Source of the DNA: Methylocella sp.
Lineage (GTDB): Bacteria > Pseudomonadota > Alphaproteobacteria > Rhizobiales > Beijerinckiaceae
Reading direction: 5' to 3'
DNA: 64,000 bases
Assembly: GCA_037200525.1 (NCBI GenBank)
Contig: JBBCGG010000001.1
Span: 1,344,501-1,408,500, forward strand
The first letter of the stretch is position 1. Each line of letters opens with the position of its first letter. A program made the position numbers and the translations under genes. Under the pieces are notes generated by a model. That model was not told the origin of the DNA, searched no databases, and saw only the letters and a program-made list of their open reading frames with translations. Shown one piece after another: positions 16,667-24,943 of this stretch.

Positions 16667-18499
16667 TCAGCCGCCATCCTTCGGAGCGACTTCTTCCTTC
16701 GGGGTCGCTTCGGCTGCGGCCGGTTTTGGATCATCCTCCAGCCCATGTTCGATTTTCTGGAGGATCTTGTCTTTATCCTCCGGCTCGGGGCCGAGATCGC
16801 GCGCATGGTTCCATTGGAAATGCGCTTCGAGTTTGCGCCCGACGCGCCAATAGGCGTCGCCAAGATGATCGTTGATGACGGGATCTGATGATTTGAGATC
16901 GATCGCGCGTTCGAGTTCCTTCACGGCCTCGTCATAGCGGCCGAGCTTGTAATTGGCCCAACCAAGGCTGTCGACGATATAGCCGTCCGTTGGCTGCAGC
17001 TCCACGGCCTTGTGCAGCATGACAAAGGCTTCGTCGAGATTCATGCTCTGATCGACCCAGCTGTAGCCGAGATAATTCAAGACAAGCGGCTGATCGGGAT
17101 AAAGAGACAGCGCCTTTTTGAAGTCCGCCTCAGCTTGCGGCCATTTCTTGTCGCGCTCGTAGGAAATCCCGCGGAAATAATAGAGCGCCCAATTGGCCTT
17201 TTCGCTCTTGGCGTTCTCGGCGAGGGCGCGCGTATAGGTTTCGATCGCCTCCGCATATTGCTTGTGCGAACGCTGAAGATTGCCAAGCGCCGACAGCGCT
17301 TCCGCATCGTTTGGATGCTCGCTGACGATGCGCTTCAGAAAAGCTGCGGATTCATCCGAACGGCCCAGCGTTTCAAGGATGAGACCGCTCTGTATGTCGG
17401 CGGTGGTGCGAAGCGGATCTTTTTCCGGCACCATCGCATAGACATCAATCGACTGCTCATTCTGTTTGATGCGCTCGTAGATATCGGCGAGGGTGATGAT
17501 GGCGAGACTGTTTTGGGGAGCCAGATAAAGCGAAAGCCGCAAGTAGATCATGGCGGCGAGTTCGTCGCCTTGCCTGCCGCCGGCGGCGCCGAGGCCATAA
17601 AGAACTTCGGCTGAGCCCTGTTCGGCGCTCTTGACCAGAACGTCGAGCGGTTTGCCGGCCTTCAGGTCCGCGAGCGCGGCGACCACGATCGGGTGATTTG
17701 GGAGGATCTGGTCGAAGTCTTGATAGACCTTGATCGCTCCGGCAGTATCGCCGCTGTGGGCGAGGAAGCGGGCGTAGGCGTCGGCGAGACGCAAGGTATT
17801 CTTGTCAGAGTCATAGGCCGCCTTCATGCGCCTTGCTGCTTCGGGCGCATTATTCGCGACATTGGCGATGAGGCCGGCGTGATAATCGCGGAATACGCCG
17901 AAATTCTCGTCGCGTAGCCGATCGACAAGTTCAAGCGCTCTGCGGGGATTGCCTTGGCCAACATAGGACCAGGCCATCAGTAGGGTAGCGGTGATGTCCC
18001 GCTGCTGATTTGAGCCGCCTTTGAGGAAATGCGCCTGCGCGACGGAAAATTGCTTCGCCTTGATCGCCTGAACGCCAAGGGCAAGGTGGGCGAGGCTATT
18101 GTCGGGATCGCGCGCGACCAGTCGATCTGCGAGGCTAAAAGCGTCGCGCATATTGCCGTTCGAGAGCGCTGCAACGAAAGCGCGTTCGATCAGCTTTGGA
18201 TTCTTCGGGTCGAATCGCAGGGCCTCGCGAAAGAACGTCGCGGCGGCGACCGTATCGCGCTCGGCGCCGGCGACGAGGGCCGCAAGATAATTGCCAGCGG
18301 GACTCTCTCCAACTTCAAAGGGCGTCGCAATGGCCAGGTTTTCCCTCGCGCGCGCTTCGGCTCCGACCAGCCCGGCCGGGAGCAGAAAGGCCGCAATAGC
18401 AGCCAAGGCAATCCCTCGCCGGCCAAATTTGCTCCACTTTGGCTGGATGGACGTCAATCGGGCGGCAAGCAAGCAAACTGATTTGGACTCGAGCGACAT
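16667..18499 (-). CDS. Exported tetratricopeptide-repeat protein
   Basis: The 610-residue protein has an N-terminal signal sequence or anchor (GIALAAIAAFLLPAGLVGAEA) and then TPR-like helical repeats through most of its length. Clear units include AEALSALGNLQRSHKQYAEA and YIVDSLGWANYKLGRYDEAV. The C-terminus is a Pro/Glu/Lys-rich tail. TPR arrays bind partner proteins; the partner is unknown. The ATG at 18499 gives a proper signal sequence, while the longer frame to 18622 does not. Synteny with ispE just downstream is familiar from Rhizobiales. Confidence 0.88.
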   Translation of the reverse strand: MSLESKSVCLLAARLTSIQPKWSKFGRRGIALAAIAAFLLPAGLVGAEARARENLAIATPFEVGESPAGNYLAALVAGAERDTVAAATFFREALRFDPKNPKLIERAFVAALSNGNMRDAFSLADRLVARDPDNSLAHLALGVQAIKAKQFSVAQAHFLKGGSNQQRDITATLLMAWSYVGQGNPRRALELVDRLRDENFGVFRDYHAGLIANVANNAPEAARRMKAAYDSDKNTLRLADAYARFLAHSGDTAGAIKVYQDFDQILPNHPIVVAALADLKAGKPLDVLVKSAEQGSAEVLYGLGAAGGRQGDELAAMIYLRLSLYLAPQNSLAIITLADIYERIKQNEQSIDVYAMVPEKDPLRTTADIQSGLILETLGRSDESAAFLKRIVSEHPNDAEALSALGNLQRSHKQYAEAIETYTRALAENAKSEKANWALYYFRGISYERDKKWPQAEADFKKALSLYPDQPLVLNYLGYSWVDQSMNLDEAFVMLHKAVELQPTDGYIVDSLGWANYKLGRYDEAVKELERAIDLKSSDPVINDHLGDAYWRVGRKLEAHFQWNHARDLGPEPEDKDKILQKIEHGLEDDPKPAAAEATPKEEVAPKDGG

Positions 18500-18763
18500 G
18501 CGATCGTTTTTCCGTGCCAGAGGTGGCGCCCCGATGATGGGGAGTGGACTGAAGGACTTCTCACGGGGAACATGGCCGTTTTGCGTCGGCCAAGCAAGCG
18601 TGCGTCTTGGTAGATCGGCCACATTTTCGCGATCCGCCCAATCGTGGCGCTCGGCTAATCTGAGGCCAAGTGGCCGATAAGGTTAAAGACCGGTCCTCGC
18701 GAGAGGCGTCAAAAGGAGGCGGTGAATAAAGGCAGCGCGAGCTACGGGCCGCCAGTAATCCCG

Positions 18764-20005
18764 TCAAGTCTGACCGGGTCGCAGCTTATAGAAAATATGA
18801 TGCCCAATCACGTCCATTTTTTCAAGCTTTTTGGCCCAGCGCGGTCGCACGTAATTGGCGTGATAATGGGTTGCGCGGCCAACGTCGGAAACATAAGTGG
18901 CGCCAGACGTGACCTCCGCCGCAATGCGGACCGCCGTCCGCCACGCCTCGGGCTCGGTGACGCGCAGCGATCTGCCTTCGCAGGCGAAGGAGAACTGGCA
19001 GGCGTTGCGGCGTTGCCGATTTTGGTAGACGACGCCGCAGATGGTCTGCGGGTAAAGGCCGCTCGAGACGCGGTTGAGAACCACTTGCGCGACCGCCGCC
19101 TGCCCTTCGTCGGATTCGTTGCGCGCCTCGAAATAGATGGCTTCCGCAAGACAGCGCTTTTCCTGCGTCGCTCGATCCGGATCGATGAGCGCTGCGAAAT
19201 CTTGCCGGGGCGCGCGGAGCGCGAGGCTCGCATTGGGGATGGATGCTTGCGGCGCGGCGGCGATGGCCTCGACCTCGACCGGCGTCGAATCGGCGGGGAC
19301 CGGCGTCGTCGAGCCGAGAGCGCTGGCGCGTCCGACTGCCGGGGTTGCGCCTTGCAGGAGCCGCTCAGTGATCGCTGCAGGCCGCATCGTCATGGCGCCC
19401 CCGTCCTGACCCGGCGAAGCGTCGGCGCGCGAGGGGGTCGTCGTCGGACTTTCGCCATCCGGCCAGGGCTCGAATGCGGCGACGCTGTCTGGTCCGGCAA
19501 AATCGCCCTCGGCCGCCTCAAAACCGCCGACCGGCCAAGCTTCATCATGATCAAAGAGGAGGTCATGCGCGCGCAAATTGGCGAGGCCGCCTGATCGCCG
19601 CAACCGGGTGTCGAAGGTGGGGCGAAGGCCAACGATCGGATCGCCCTTATGGCTGCGGTCAAGAGCAGGAAATGGCGGGGCGTTCGGCTTGAGGTCGGCG
19701 CGGGGCTCGATTTCATCGGGAAGGCGGCTGAACGTCTCCGCTTCGCCAAGCTCGAGGCTGGCCCTGAACAGGAGGCGCGGGGAGAGCCCCGCAAATGAGG
19801 GAAGATCGCCGCCAAGCAGCGCGATTTCGGCGGGAATCAGCTCCGCCGGCGCTGCTGGCGCGCGCCAGGACAAATAGGCGAGGGAACCCCCGATCGCGGC
19901 TTCCTGGCCGGCGTCCGCCGGCATCGACATGGCGAGCGCTGCGCCAAGCCACCAACGCGCGATGCAGCCGATAGCCCAACCGATCCGCAAACGACCCATA
20001 CGCAC
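18764..20005 (-). CDS. SleB/CwlJ-type cell wall hydrolase
   Basis: The protein has about 413 residues. The N-terminus carries a signal sequence (IGWAIGCIARWWLGAALAMS). A long low-complexity middle precedes a C-terminal Hydrolase_2 (SleB) domain, with CLAEAIYFEARNESDEGQAA as the catalytic Glu-containing segment and ending at ATHYHANYVRPRW. SleB-type enzymes cut peptidoglycan glycan strands. In alphaproteobacteria they are not spore enzymes and act in wall remodelling. I set the start at the GTG at 20005 because GAGGTGGG lies upstream at usable spacing. An ATG at 19999 and a TTG at 20041 are alternatives. Confidence 0.88.
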   Translation of the reverse strand: MRMGRLRIGWAIGCIARWWLGAALAMSMPADAGQEAAIGGSLAYLSWRAPAAPAELIPAEIALLGGDLPSFAGLSPRLLFRASLELGEAETFSRLPDEIEPRADLKPNAPPFPALDRSHKGDPIVGLRPTFDTRLRRSGGLANLRAHDLLFDHDEAWPVGGFEAAEGDFAGPDSVAAFEPWPDGESPTTTPSRADASPGQDGGAMTMRPAAITERLLQGATPAVGRASALGSTTPVPADSTPVEVEAIAAAPQASIPNASLALRAPRQDFAALIDPDRATQEKRCLAEAIYFEARNESDEGQAAVAQVVLNRVSSGLYPQTICGVVYQNRQRRNACQFSFACEGRSLRVTEPEAWRTAVRIAAEVTSGATYVSDVGRATHYHANYVRPRWAKKLEKMDVIGHHIFYKLRPGQT

Positions 20006-20183
20006 TCGCGCCCACCTCAAGCTTTGGCTCGGTCCAGCCAAATTGGGCCAGATCCCGTGCCTGCTCGTGCGTTATTATTCTCATTTAAGTTTGAGAACAG
20101 GTTACCGGCGATAAGCTGCGCCGTGCCACAATGGCGCAATCGCGGCAAAGCCGCGCCGCCAATCGGTTTTCGGGCATCGATTT

Positions 20184-21197
20184 TCAGAAGGTGCGATTGA
20201 CGCAGAAATCGACGACATCGCTCAAAGCGAATTTCCAGGGCGACGGCGGAAACAGCTCCAAGGCGTCCCGCGCCATGGCGCCATAATGACGGGCGCGTTC
20301 AATCGTGTCCTCAAGCGCGCGATGCCTATGCATGGTCGCGATCGCCGCCTCGAGGTCGCCTTCGCCGATTTCGCCATTTTCCAGCGTGCGCCGCCAGAAC
20401 TCCCTCTGCTCCTGCGTGCCTCGACGAAATGAGAGCACCACAGGCAGGGTGATCTTTCCTTCGCGAAAATCATCGCCGACATTTTTGCCGAGCTTGGCCG
20501 AAGCGCCGCCATAGTCGAGCGCGTCATCGATCAACTGAAAGGCGACGCCGAGATTGATCCCGTAGCCGCGGCAGGCGGCGATTTCGGCTTTGGACCGTTT
20601 CGCCAGCAGCGGTCCGACCTCGCAGGCCGCGCCGAACAGGGCCGCCGTCTTGGCGCGGATGACGGCGAGGTAATCGTCCTCGCTGGTTTGGGTGTCCTTG
20701 GCGGCGGAGAGCTGCATCACTTCGCCTTCGGCGATGATGGCGGCCGCCGAAGAGAGCACGTCGAGGCAGGGCAGGGACGCGACCTCGACCATCATCTTGA
20801 AAGCTTGGCCGAGAAGAAAGTCGCCGACGAGGACGCTCGCTTCATTGCCCCACAGCATGCGCGCCGCGAGCTTGCCCCGGCGCATGTCGCTCTCGTCCAC
20901 AACGTCGTCATGCAGAAGCGTGGCCGTATGCATGAACTCCACCGAGGCGGCGAGCTTGATATGGCCGGCGCCGCCATAGCCGCACAACCCGGCGGCGGCC
21001 AGGGTCAGCATCGGCCGCAGCCGCTTGCCGCCGGAAGAGATAAGGTGATTGGCGACCTCGGGGATCATGGATACGTCGGAAGCGGAGCGGCTCAGAATCG
21101 TCTGATTGACGCGATCCATATCTGCGCTCACCAAGGCGAGCAGCGCCTCGATGCCCGGTTCTTGCGTTTTTTCGTCTATCGGAATGACAACGCCCAA
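20184..21197 (-). CDS. ispB: Trans-polyprenyl diphosphate synthase
   Basis: This 337-residue all-trans prenyl transferase elongates farnesyl diphosphate to the long side chain of ubiquinone. The two aspartate-rich motifs are LLHDDVVDESDMRRG (first DDxxD) and FQLIDDALDYGG (second). The TTG at 21197 is preferred over the track-length start at 21260 because GGAGAA lies about 7 bases upstream and the resulting N-terminus and length fit related synthases. Chain length (octa- versus decaprenyl) cannot be decided from motifs alone. Confidence 0.92.
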   Translation of the reverse strand: MGVVIPIDEKTQEPGIEALLALVSADMDRVNQTILSRSASDVSMIPEVANHLISSGGKRLRPMLTLAAAGLCGYGGAGHIKLAASVEFMHTATLLHDDVVDESDMRRGKLAARMLWGNEASVLVGDFLLGQAFKMMVEVASLPCLDVLSSAAAIIAEGEVMQLSAAKDTQTSEDDYLAVIRAKTAALFGAACEVGPLLAKRSKAEIAACRGYGINLGVAFQLIDDALDYGGASAKLGKNVGDDFREGKITLPVVLSFRRGTQEQREFWRRTLENGEIGEGDLEAAIATMHRHRALEDTIERARHYGAMARDALELFPPSPWKFALSDVVDFCVNRTF

Positions 21198-21389
21198 GAT
21201 GGAATTCTCCGCGGATCGGCGAGTTCTTATTAGGGCTGCGACGCGCACTTCGCAACTCATGAGGGCGATTCCCGGACTTTGCTCCAGGAATGGAGAGGAG
21301 CGCGGTCGGCGGCGAAATAGAGAGGTTGCAGCTTTCGCTTAGCCCAGCCACACATGGTGAATTAGGGAAAGCCAGCCTGGAGAGGCCCG

Positions 21390-21614
21390 TTGATTGAACT
21401 TCTTCGCACCAATGATCTTGTGCTGATTTCGCGCGTCGAAGCAATCCTGGCTGACGCCGACATAGATTTCTTCATCGCCGATCGGCATATGAGTGCTATG
21501 GAGGGTTCGCTAGCGTTTTTGCCCCGCCGCGTGCTCGTTCCGACGGACGAGGCGGACCGCGCCCGCGCAGCCCTGGCGGAGGCCGGCCTTGCCGAGGAAT
21601 TGCGCGATGGCTGA
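21390..21614 (+). CDS. DUF2007 domain protein
   Basis: This 74-residue protein matches DUF2007 (MIELLRTNDLVLISRVEAIL, then FLPRRVLVPTDEADRA), a small fold of unknown function related to signal-transducing/PII-like domains. It starts at TTG with GGAGAGG at good spacing. Its last codons overlap the methyltransferase start by 8 bases, so the two are translationally coupled. It is divergent from the prenyl synthase gene. Confidence 0.88.
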   Translation: MIELLRTNDLVLISRVEAILADADIDFFIADRHMSAMEGSLAFLPRRVLVPTDEADRARAALAEAGLAEELRDG

Positions 21615-22386
21615 GCCCCTGGCCGGCCTCGCGCCCGAAATCGCAACCGATTTATTCCTCGGCGGCGGCTTGCGCCTGCGTCAATCCGCGCGCGGCCATC
21701 GCGCCGGAACCGACGCCGTGCTGCTCGCCGCCGCCGCCCCGGCCGATTTTGCGGGGCTCGCCATCGATGTCGGCTCTGGCGTCGGCGCGGCGGGTCTGGC
21801 TTTGGCGCTCGCTCGGCCAAAAGCGCGGATAGGCCTCGTCGAAATCGATCCCGCGGCGGCGGCTCTAGCGCGGGAAAATCTGGCGCTGAATGGGATGGCT
21901 GATCGGGGCGCGGTGTTCGAGGCCGATATTTTTTCGCCGGCCAGCCGCCGCGCCGCCGGCCTGTTCGACGAAAGCGCCGGTCTTGTGATCACCAATCCGC
22001 CGTTTTTTGATCCGGGGCGGGCGCGCTTATCGCCCCAACCCGGAAAGCGCCGCGCGCACGCCATGCCAGAAGAGGGACCGGCCTCGCTCTCGGCTTGGAT
22101 CGCCGCTTGCCTGGCGTTGGTCGAGCCCGGAGGATCGTTCGTCCTGATTCATCGGCCGGAGGCCTTGCCCGCAATCCTTGAGGGCTTAGCGAGGCGCGCT
22201 GGCGGGGTTGCGATTCTGCCGATTCACCCGCGAGGCGATGCGTCGGCGATCCGGATTCTCGTGCGCGGGAAAAAAGGCAGCCGGACGCCTGTTTCGATCG
22301 CGCCGCCGCTTATTCTTCATGAGGGAGACCGCTTTACGGACGCGGCCGAGGCGATCCATCGCGGCGTCTCGATGATCGATTGGTAA
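21607..22386 (+). CDS. TrmN6-like tRNA (adenine-N6) methyltransferase
   Basis: The 259-residue class I SAM-dependent methyltransferase has motif I AIDVGSGVGAAGLALA, motif II IGLVEIDPAA and the amino-methyltransferase motif NPPFFDP. NPPF enzymes methylate exocyclic amines; close relatives (YfiC/TrmN6) make m6A37 in tRNA1-Val. The target RNA is inferred from family only. ATG at 21607 overlaps the stop of the DUF2007 gene (ATGGCTGA). A long terminator hairpin follows. Confidence 0.85.
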   Translation: MAEPLAGLAPEIATDLFLGGGLRLRQSARGHRAGTDAVLLAAAAPADFAGLAIDVGSGVGAAGLALALARPKARIGLVEIDPAAAALARENLALNGMADRGAVFEADIFSPASRRAAGLFDESAGLVITNPPFFDPGRARLSPQPGKRRAHAMPEEGPASLSAWIAACLALVEPGGSFVLIHRPEALPAILEGLARRAGGVAILPIHPRGDASAIRILVRGKKGSRTPVSIAPPLILHEGDRFTDAAEAIHRGVSMIDW

Positions 22387-22392
22387 GGCGTT

Positions 22393-22424
22393 AGCCAAGG
22401 CGTCCTGAGACGCCTTGGCTCTTT
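22393..22424. terminator. Bidirectional terminator between convergent genes
   Basis: A perfect 12-bp stem (AGCCAAGGCGTC / GACGCCTTGGCT) with a CTGA loop is followed by CTTTGTT. It separates the methyltransferase gene from the convergent His-rich exported protein gene. Confidence 0.8.
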
Positions 22425-22431
22425 GTTGGAA

Positions 22432-22653
22432 TTACCAGCGATGATAATACCTATGCCAATGGTGATGCCAATGGCGGCGCCAATAGGCCTTTTGCGCTTG
22501 CGCTTCAGGCGCAACCGACTCCCCAGCGATCTTCACGCTCGAGCCAGCGCCGGCAAGGCCGGACAGCGGCGCCGCCTGGCCAAGGCCGGCAAAGCCGAGG
22601 CTCCCCATCAAGGCCGCGCCGGCGACCAGACCGATTTTTATTCCTAAGCGCAT
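22432..22653 (-). CDS. Small exported protein with Trp/His/Tyr-rich tail
   Basis: This 73-residue protein has a signal peptide (LGIKIGLVAGAALMGSLGFA, cleavage near GQA-AP) and a mature part that ends in the aromatic/basic tail YWRRHWHHHWHRYYHRW. The start at 22653 has GGAGG 7 bases upstream. It shares the pattern QAAP-x-x-GL...KAY and the His/Trp/Tyr tail with the next gene upstream, so the two are probably paralogues. His-rich tails can bind metal ions or acidic polymers. No function is known to me. Confidence 0.78.
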   Translation of the reverse strand: MRLGIKIGLVAGAALMGSLGFAGLGQAAPLSGLAGAGSSVKIAGESVAPEAQAQKAYWRRHWHHHWHRYYHRW

Positions 22654-22714
22654 TGTCATGCCTCCGTTGAACATTGCGCCTCACCCCTAACAGTACACCA
22701 TGAAAAAAGCAAGT

Positions 22715-23056
22715 CTACCAATACAACGGACGCCACGGGTGATAATACCTATGGTAATAATACGGATGGTAGTAATGCCGATAGTAGGGGTGGTAATAGC
22801 GACGATAGTAATGTCTGTAATAAGGATGGTAATAATGGTGATAATAAGGGCGCCAACGATGCCAGCGATGCCAACGATGATAATAATAATAGGCCTTCTC
22901 GATGGTCGATGTCTCGACCGTCGCGTGTTCCAGCGCTCGGACAGCCGGAGCTCCCTGTAGGAGACCGGCTATCGGGGCGGCTTGAACGAGACCGCAGCCC
23001 ACAAAAGCGCCGCAAGCGGTAATTGCCGCCAAGGCTAACATGCGCATAAATTTCAT
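22715..23056 (-). CDS. Exported protein with long Tyr/His repeat tail
   Basis: The 113-residue protein has a signal peptide (residues 1-26, ending in VQA-AP) and a mature region whose last 55 residues are almost only Tyr, His, Arg, Trp and Pro in short repeats such as YYHPYYRHYY. A GAGGAGG ribosome site lies 4 bases before the ATG at 23056, so translation should be strong. The coding DNA is correspondingly repetitive (22740-22890). It is a paralogue of the gene just downstream. The function is unknown; metal binding or adhesion are possibilities. Confidence 0.78.
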   Translation of the reverse strand: MKFMRMLALAAITACGAFVGCGLVQAAPIAGLLQGAPAVRALEHATVETSTIEKAYYYYHRWHRWHRWRPYYHHYYHPYYRHYYRRYYHPYYRHYYHPYYYHRYYHPWRPLYW

Positions 23057-23329
23057 TTATCCCTCCTCGGGTAATGAAAAAATTGCACAAGAAGCGTGCA
23101 TTGAAATCACCCCTGGCGCAATGGCCAACTAATGTTTTTGCGAAGCGCATGTCTCGAATCGGCGTAGCCGCCGTCGTCCAACCGATAGTTGGAGTGGAAA
23201 TGGCCATCGCCTTGCTGTACGAGACCTTTATCTTGACGTTTCCGGGCGCTTGAACAGTGCTCCTTGCTGCCGCGCAGACGACCGAATGCATCGAAATGCG
23301 CCGTTCCGTCCAACCAGGTTTCGCAACTG

Positions 23330-24286
23330 ATGAATGACGCCGCCCGTGAGATCCAAGACGAATCAAGGGCTTCCTCAACAGCTTCGCTTGACGCGAAGCG
23401 TTCGTTCCAAGGCCTGATTCTTACCCTTCAGCAATTCTGGGCCGCGCAGGGCTGCGTTATTCTGCAGCCCTATGACATGGAGGTCGGAGCCGGCACGTTT
23501 CATCCAGCGACCGCCTTGCGTTCGCTTGGCCCGCGCCCGTGGAAGGCCACTTATGCGCAGCCCTCGCGCCGCCCAAAAGATGGCCGCTATGGCGAAAATC
23601 CCAATCGCCTGCAGCATTACTATCAATTTCAGGTGATCTTGAAGCCATCTCCGCCGGATTTACAGGCGCTATACTTGGCCTCGCTCGAAACCATCGGGAT
23701 TAACCTTCGACTGCACGATGTCCGGTTCGTCGAGGATGATTGGGAAAGTCCGACGCTTGGAGCCTGGGGACTTGGCTGGGAATGCTGGTGCGATGGCATG
23801 GAAGTTTCGCAATTCACCTATTTCCAGCAGGTGGCCGGGATCGAATGCGCCCCCGTTTCAGGCGAATTGACTTATGGCCTCGAGCGCCTCGCCATGTATG
23901 TGCAGGGGGTTGAAAGCATCTACGACCTGAATTTCAACGGACGCGAGGGCGCGGACAAAATTACCTACGGCGATGTTTTCAAACAGGCCGAGGAGGAATA
24001 TTCCCGCTATAATTTCGAGGCGGCAAATGTCGATGCGTTGTTCCAACACTTCCGCGACGCCGAAGCAGAGTGCAAGGCGCTTCTTGCGCAAGGAGATCGC
24101 GACGGACATCATCTAATGGTGTTGCCCGCTTATGATCAGTGCCTCAAAAGCTCACATATTTTCAACCTGCTCGACGCTCGGGGGGTCATTTCAGTGACCG
24201 AGCGGCAAAGCTATATCTTTCGCGTCCGCGAGCTTGCGAAAGCCTGCGGCGCCGCTTGGCTCAAGACCAAGGCCGGCGGCGCCTGA
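23330..24286 (+). CDS. glyQ: Glycine--tRNA ligase alpha subunit
   Basis: This 318-residue catalytic subunit of the bacterial alpha2-beta2 glycyl-tRNA synthetase is recognised by [36 protein letters not shown] and the segment [18 protein letters not shown]. The start at 23330 gives the family N-terminus after a short non-conserved leader. The beta subunit gene glyS lies 657 bp downstream on the same strand, with an opposite-strand glycine-rich protein gene between them. Confidence 0.96.
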   Translation: MNDAAREIQDESRASSTASLDAKRSFQGLILTLQQFWAAQGCVILQPYDMEVGAGTFHPATALRSLGPRPWKATYAQPSRRPKDGRYGENPNRLQHYYQFQVILKPSPPDLQALYLASLETIGINLRLHDVRFVEDDWESPTLGAWGLGWECWCDGMEVSQFTYFQQVAGIECAPVSGELTYGLERLAMYVQGVESIYDLNFNGREGADKITYGDVFKQAEEEYSRYNFEAANVDALFQHFRDAEAECKALLAQGDRDGHHLMVLPAYDQCLKSSHIFNLLDARGVISVTERQSYIFRVRELAKACGAAWLKTKAGGA

Positions 24287-24310
24287 GGCGAAGATGACTT
24301 CTTGCGCGGG

Positions 24311-24757
24311 CTAACGATGACCGGCGTGCGCTCCGCCGCCGTGGAAGCCGCCATGCCCGCCATGGAAACCGCCGCCGCCGACTCCTACGCTGCGGCCGGT
24401 GCGCACGCCGCCGCCGTAGCCGGCGTAATGGCCGCCATACCCGTTACCACCGTAATAGCCTCCGCCACCGCCATAATAGCCGCCGCCGTCATACCCGCAG
24501 CCGTAATAGCCGCAGGAACCTAGCGTTGCCGCTCCGACGCCCAGCGAAAACAGGCCGAGAGCCGCGCCGGCGGCCGCGGCGCCGGGATCCGACCTGTAAT
24601 AATGGCCGCGGTAATGCCGATAAACGACCTGGTCGGTCTGCGCCTGTTGTGGCGTCAGCAATTGCGGCGTCGCAACGCTCATGGGACCGGCGGATGCTGT
24701 TGCTGCGCCCGCAATCAGGGCCGCACAAGAAAGTGCTGAAATTCTTGAATTAATCAT
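24311..24757 (-). CDS. Glycine-rich exported protein
   Basis: The 148-residue protein has a signal peptide (ISALSCAALIAGAATASA, cleavage near residue 23), a short Gln/Tyr/His region, a hydrophobic glycine-zipper-like stretch (GAAAAGAALGLFSLGVGAAT) and a C-terminal half that is mainly Gly, Tyr and His. The zipper could insert in a membrane, and the tail resembles glycine-rich surface or cell-wall proteins. It sits on the opposite strand between glyQ and glyS. I do not know its function. Confidence 0.78.
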   Translation of the reverse strand: MINSRISALSCAALIAGAATASAGPMSVATPQLLTPQQAQTDQVVYRHYRGHYYRSDPGAAAAGAALGLFSLGVGAATLGSCGYYGCGYDGGGYYGGGGGYYGGNGYGGHYAGYGGGVRTGRSVGVGGGGFHGGHGGFHGGGAHAGHR

Positions 24758-24943
24758 GAAATTCCTCCATTTGAGCGGCTAACGCGCCCGATGCCCGCCC
24801 GTTCCCAAAGGCTCGCCTCGTAGCTAAATCGGCCAGGGGAAGCGTCGAACGATCGTTTTTTACTGGGCAAGCGCCCCTTATATGTTTAGCTCTCGCCGGC
24901 TCCCGCCACATCGCCGGCTCCGCGCCTAGGCCGAAACGAGACC

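Noticed and set aside
22740..22890. Repetitive DNA resembling a tandem array or CRISPR
   Set aside because: The repeats are short and irregular and are explained by the Tyr/His-rich coding sequence on the minus strand.
23057..23329. Glycine riboswitch upstream of glyQ
   Set aside because: I see no paired conserved glycine-aptamer core in this stretch.
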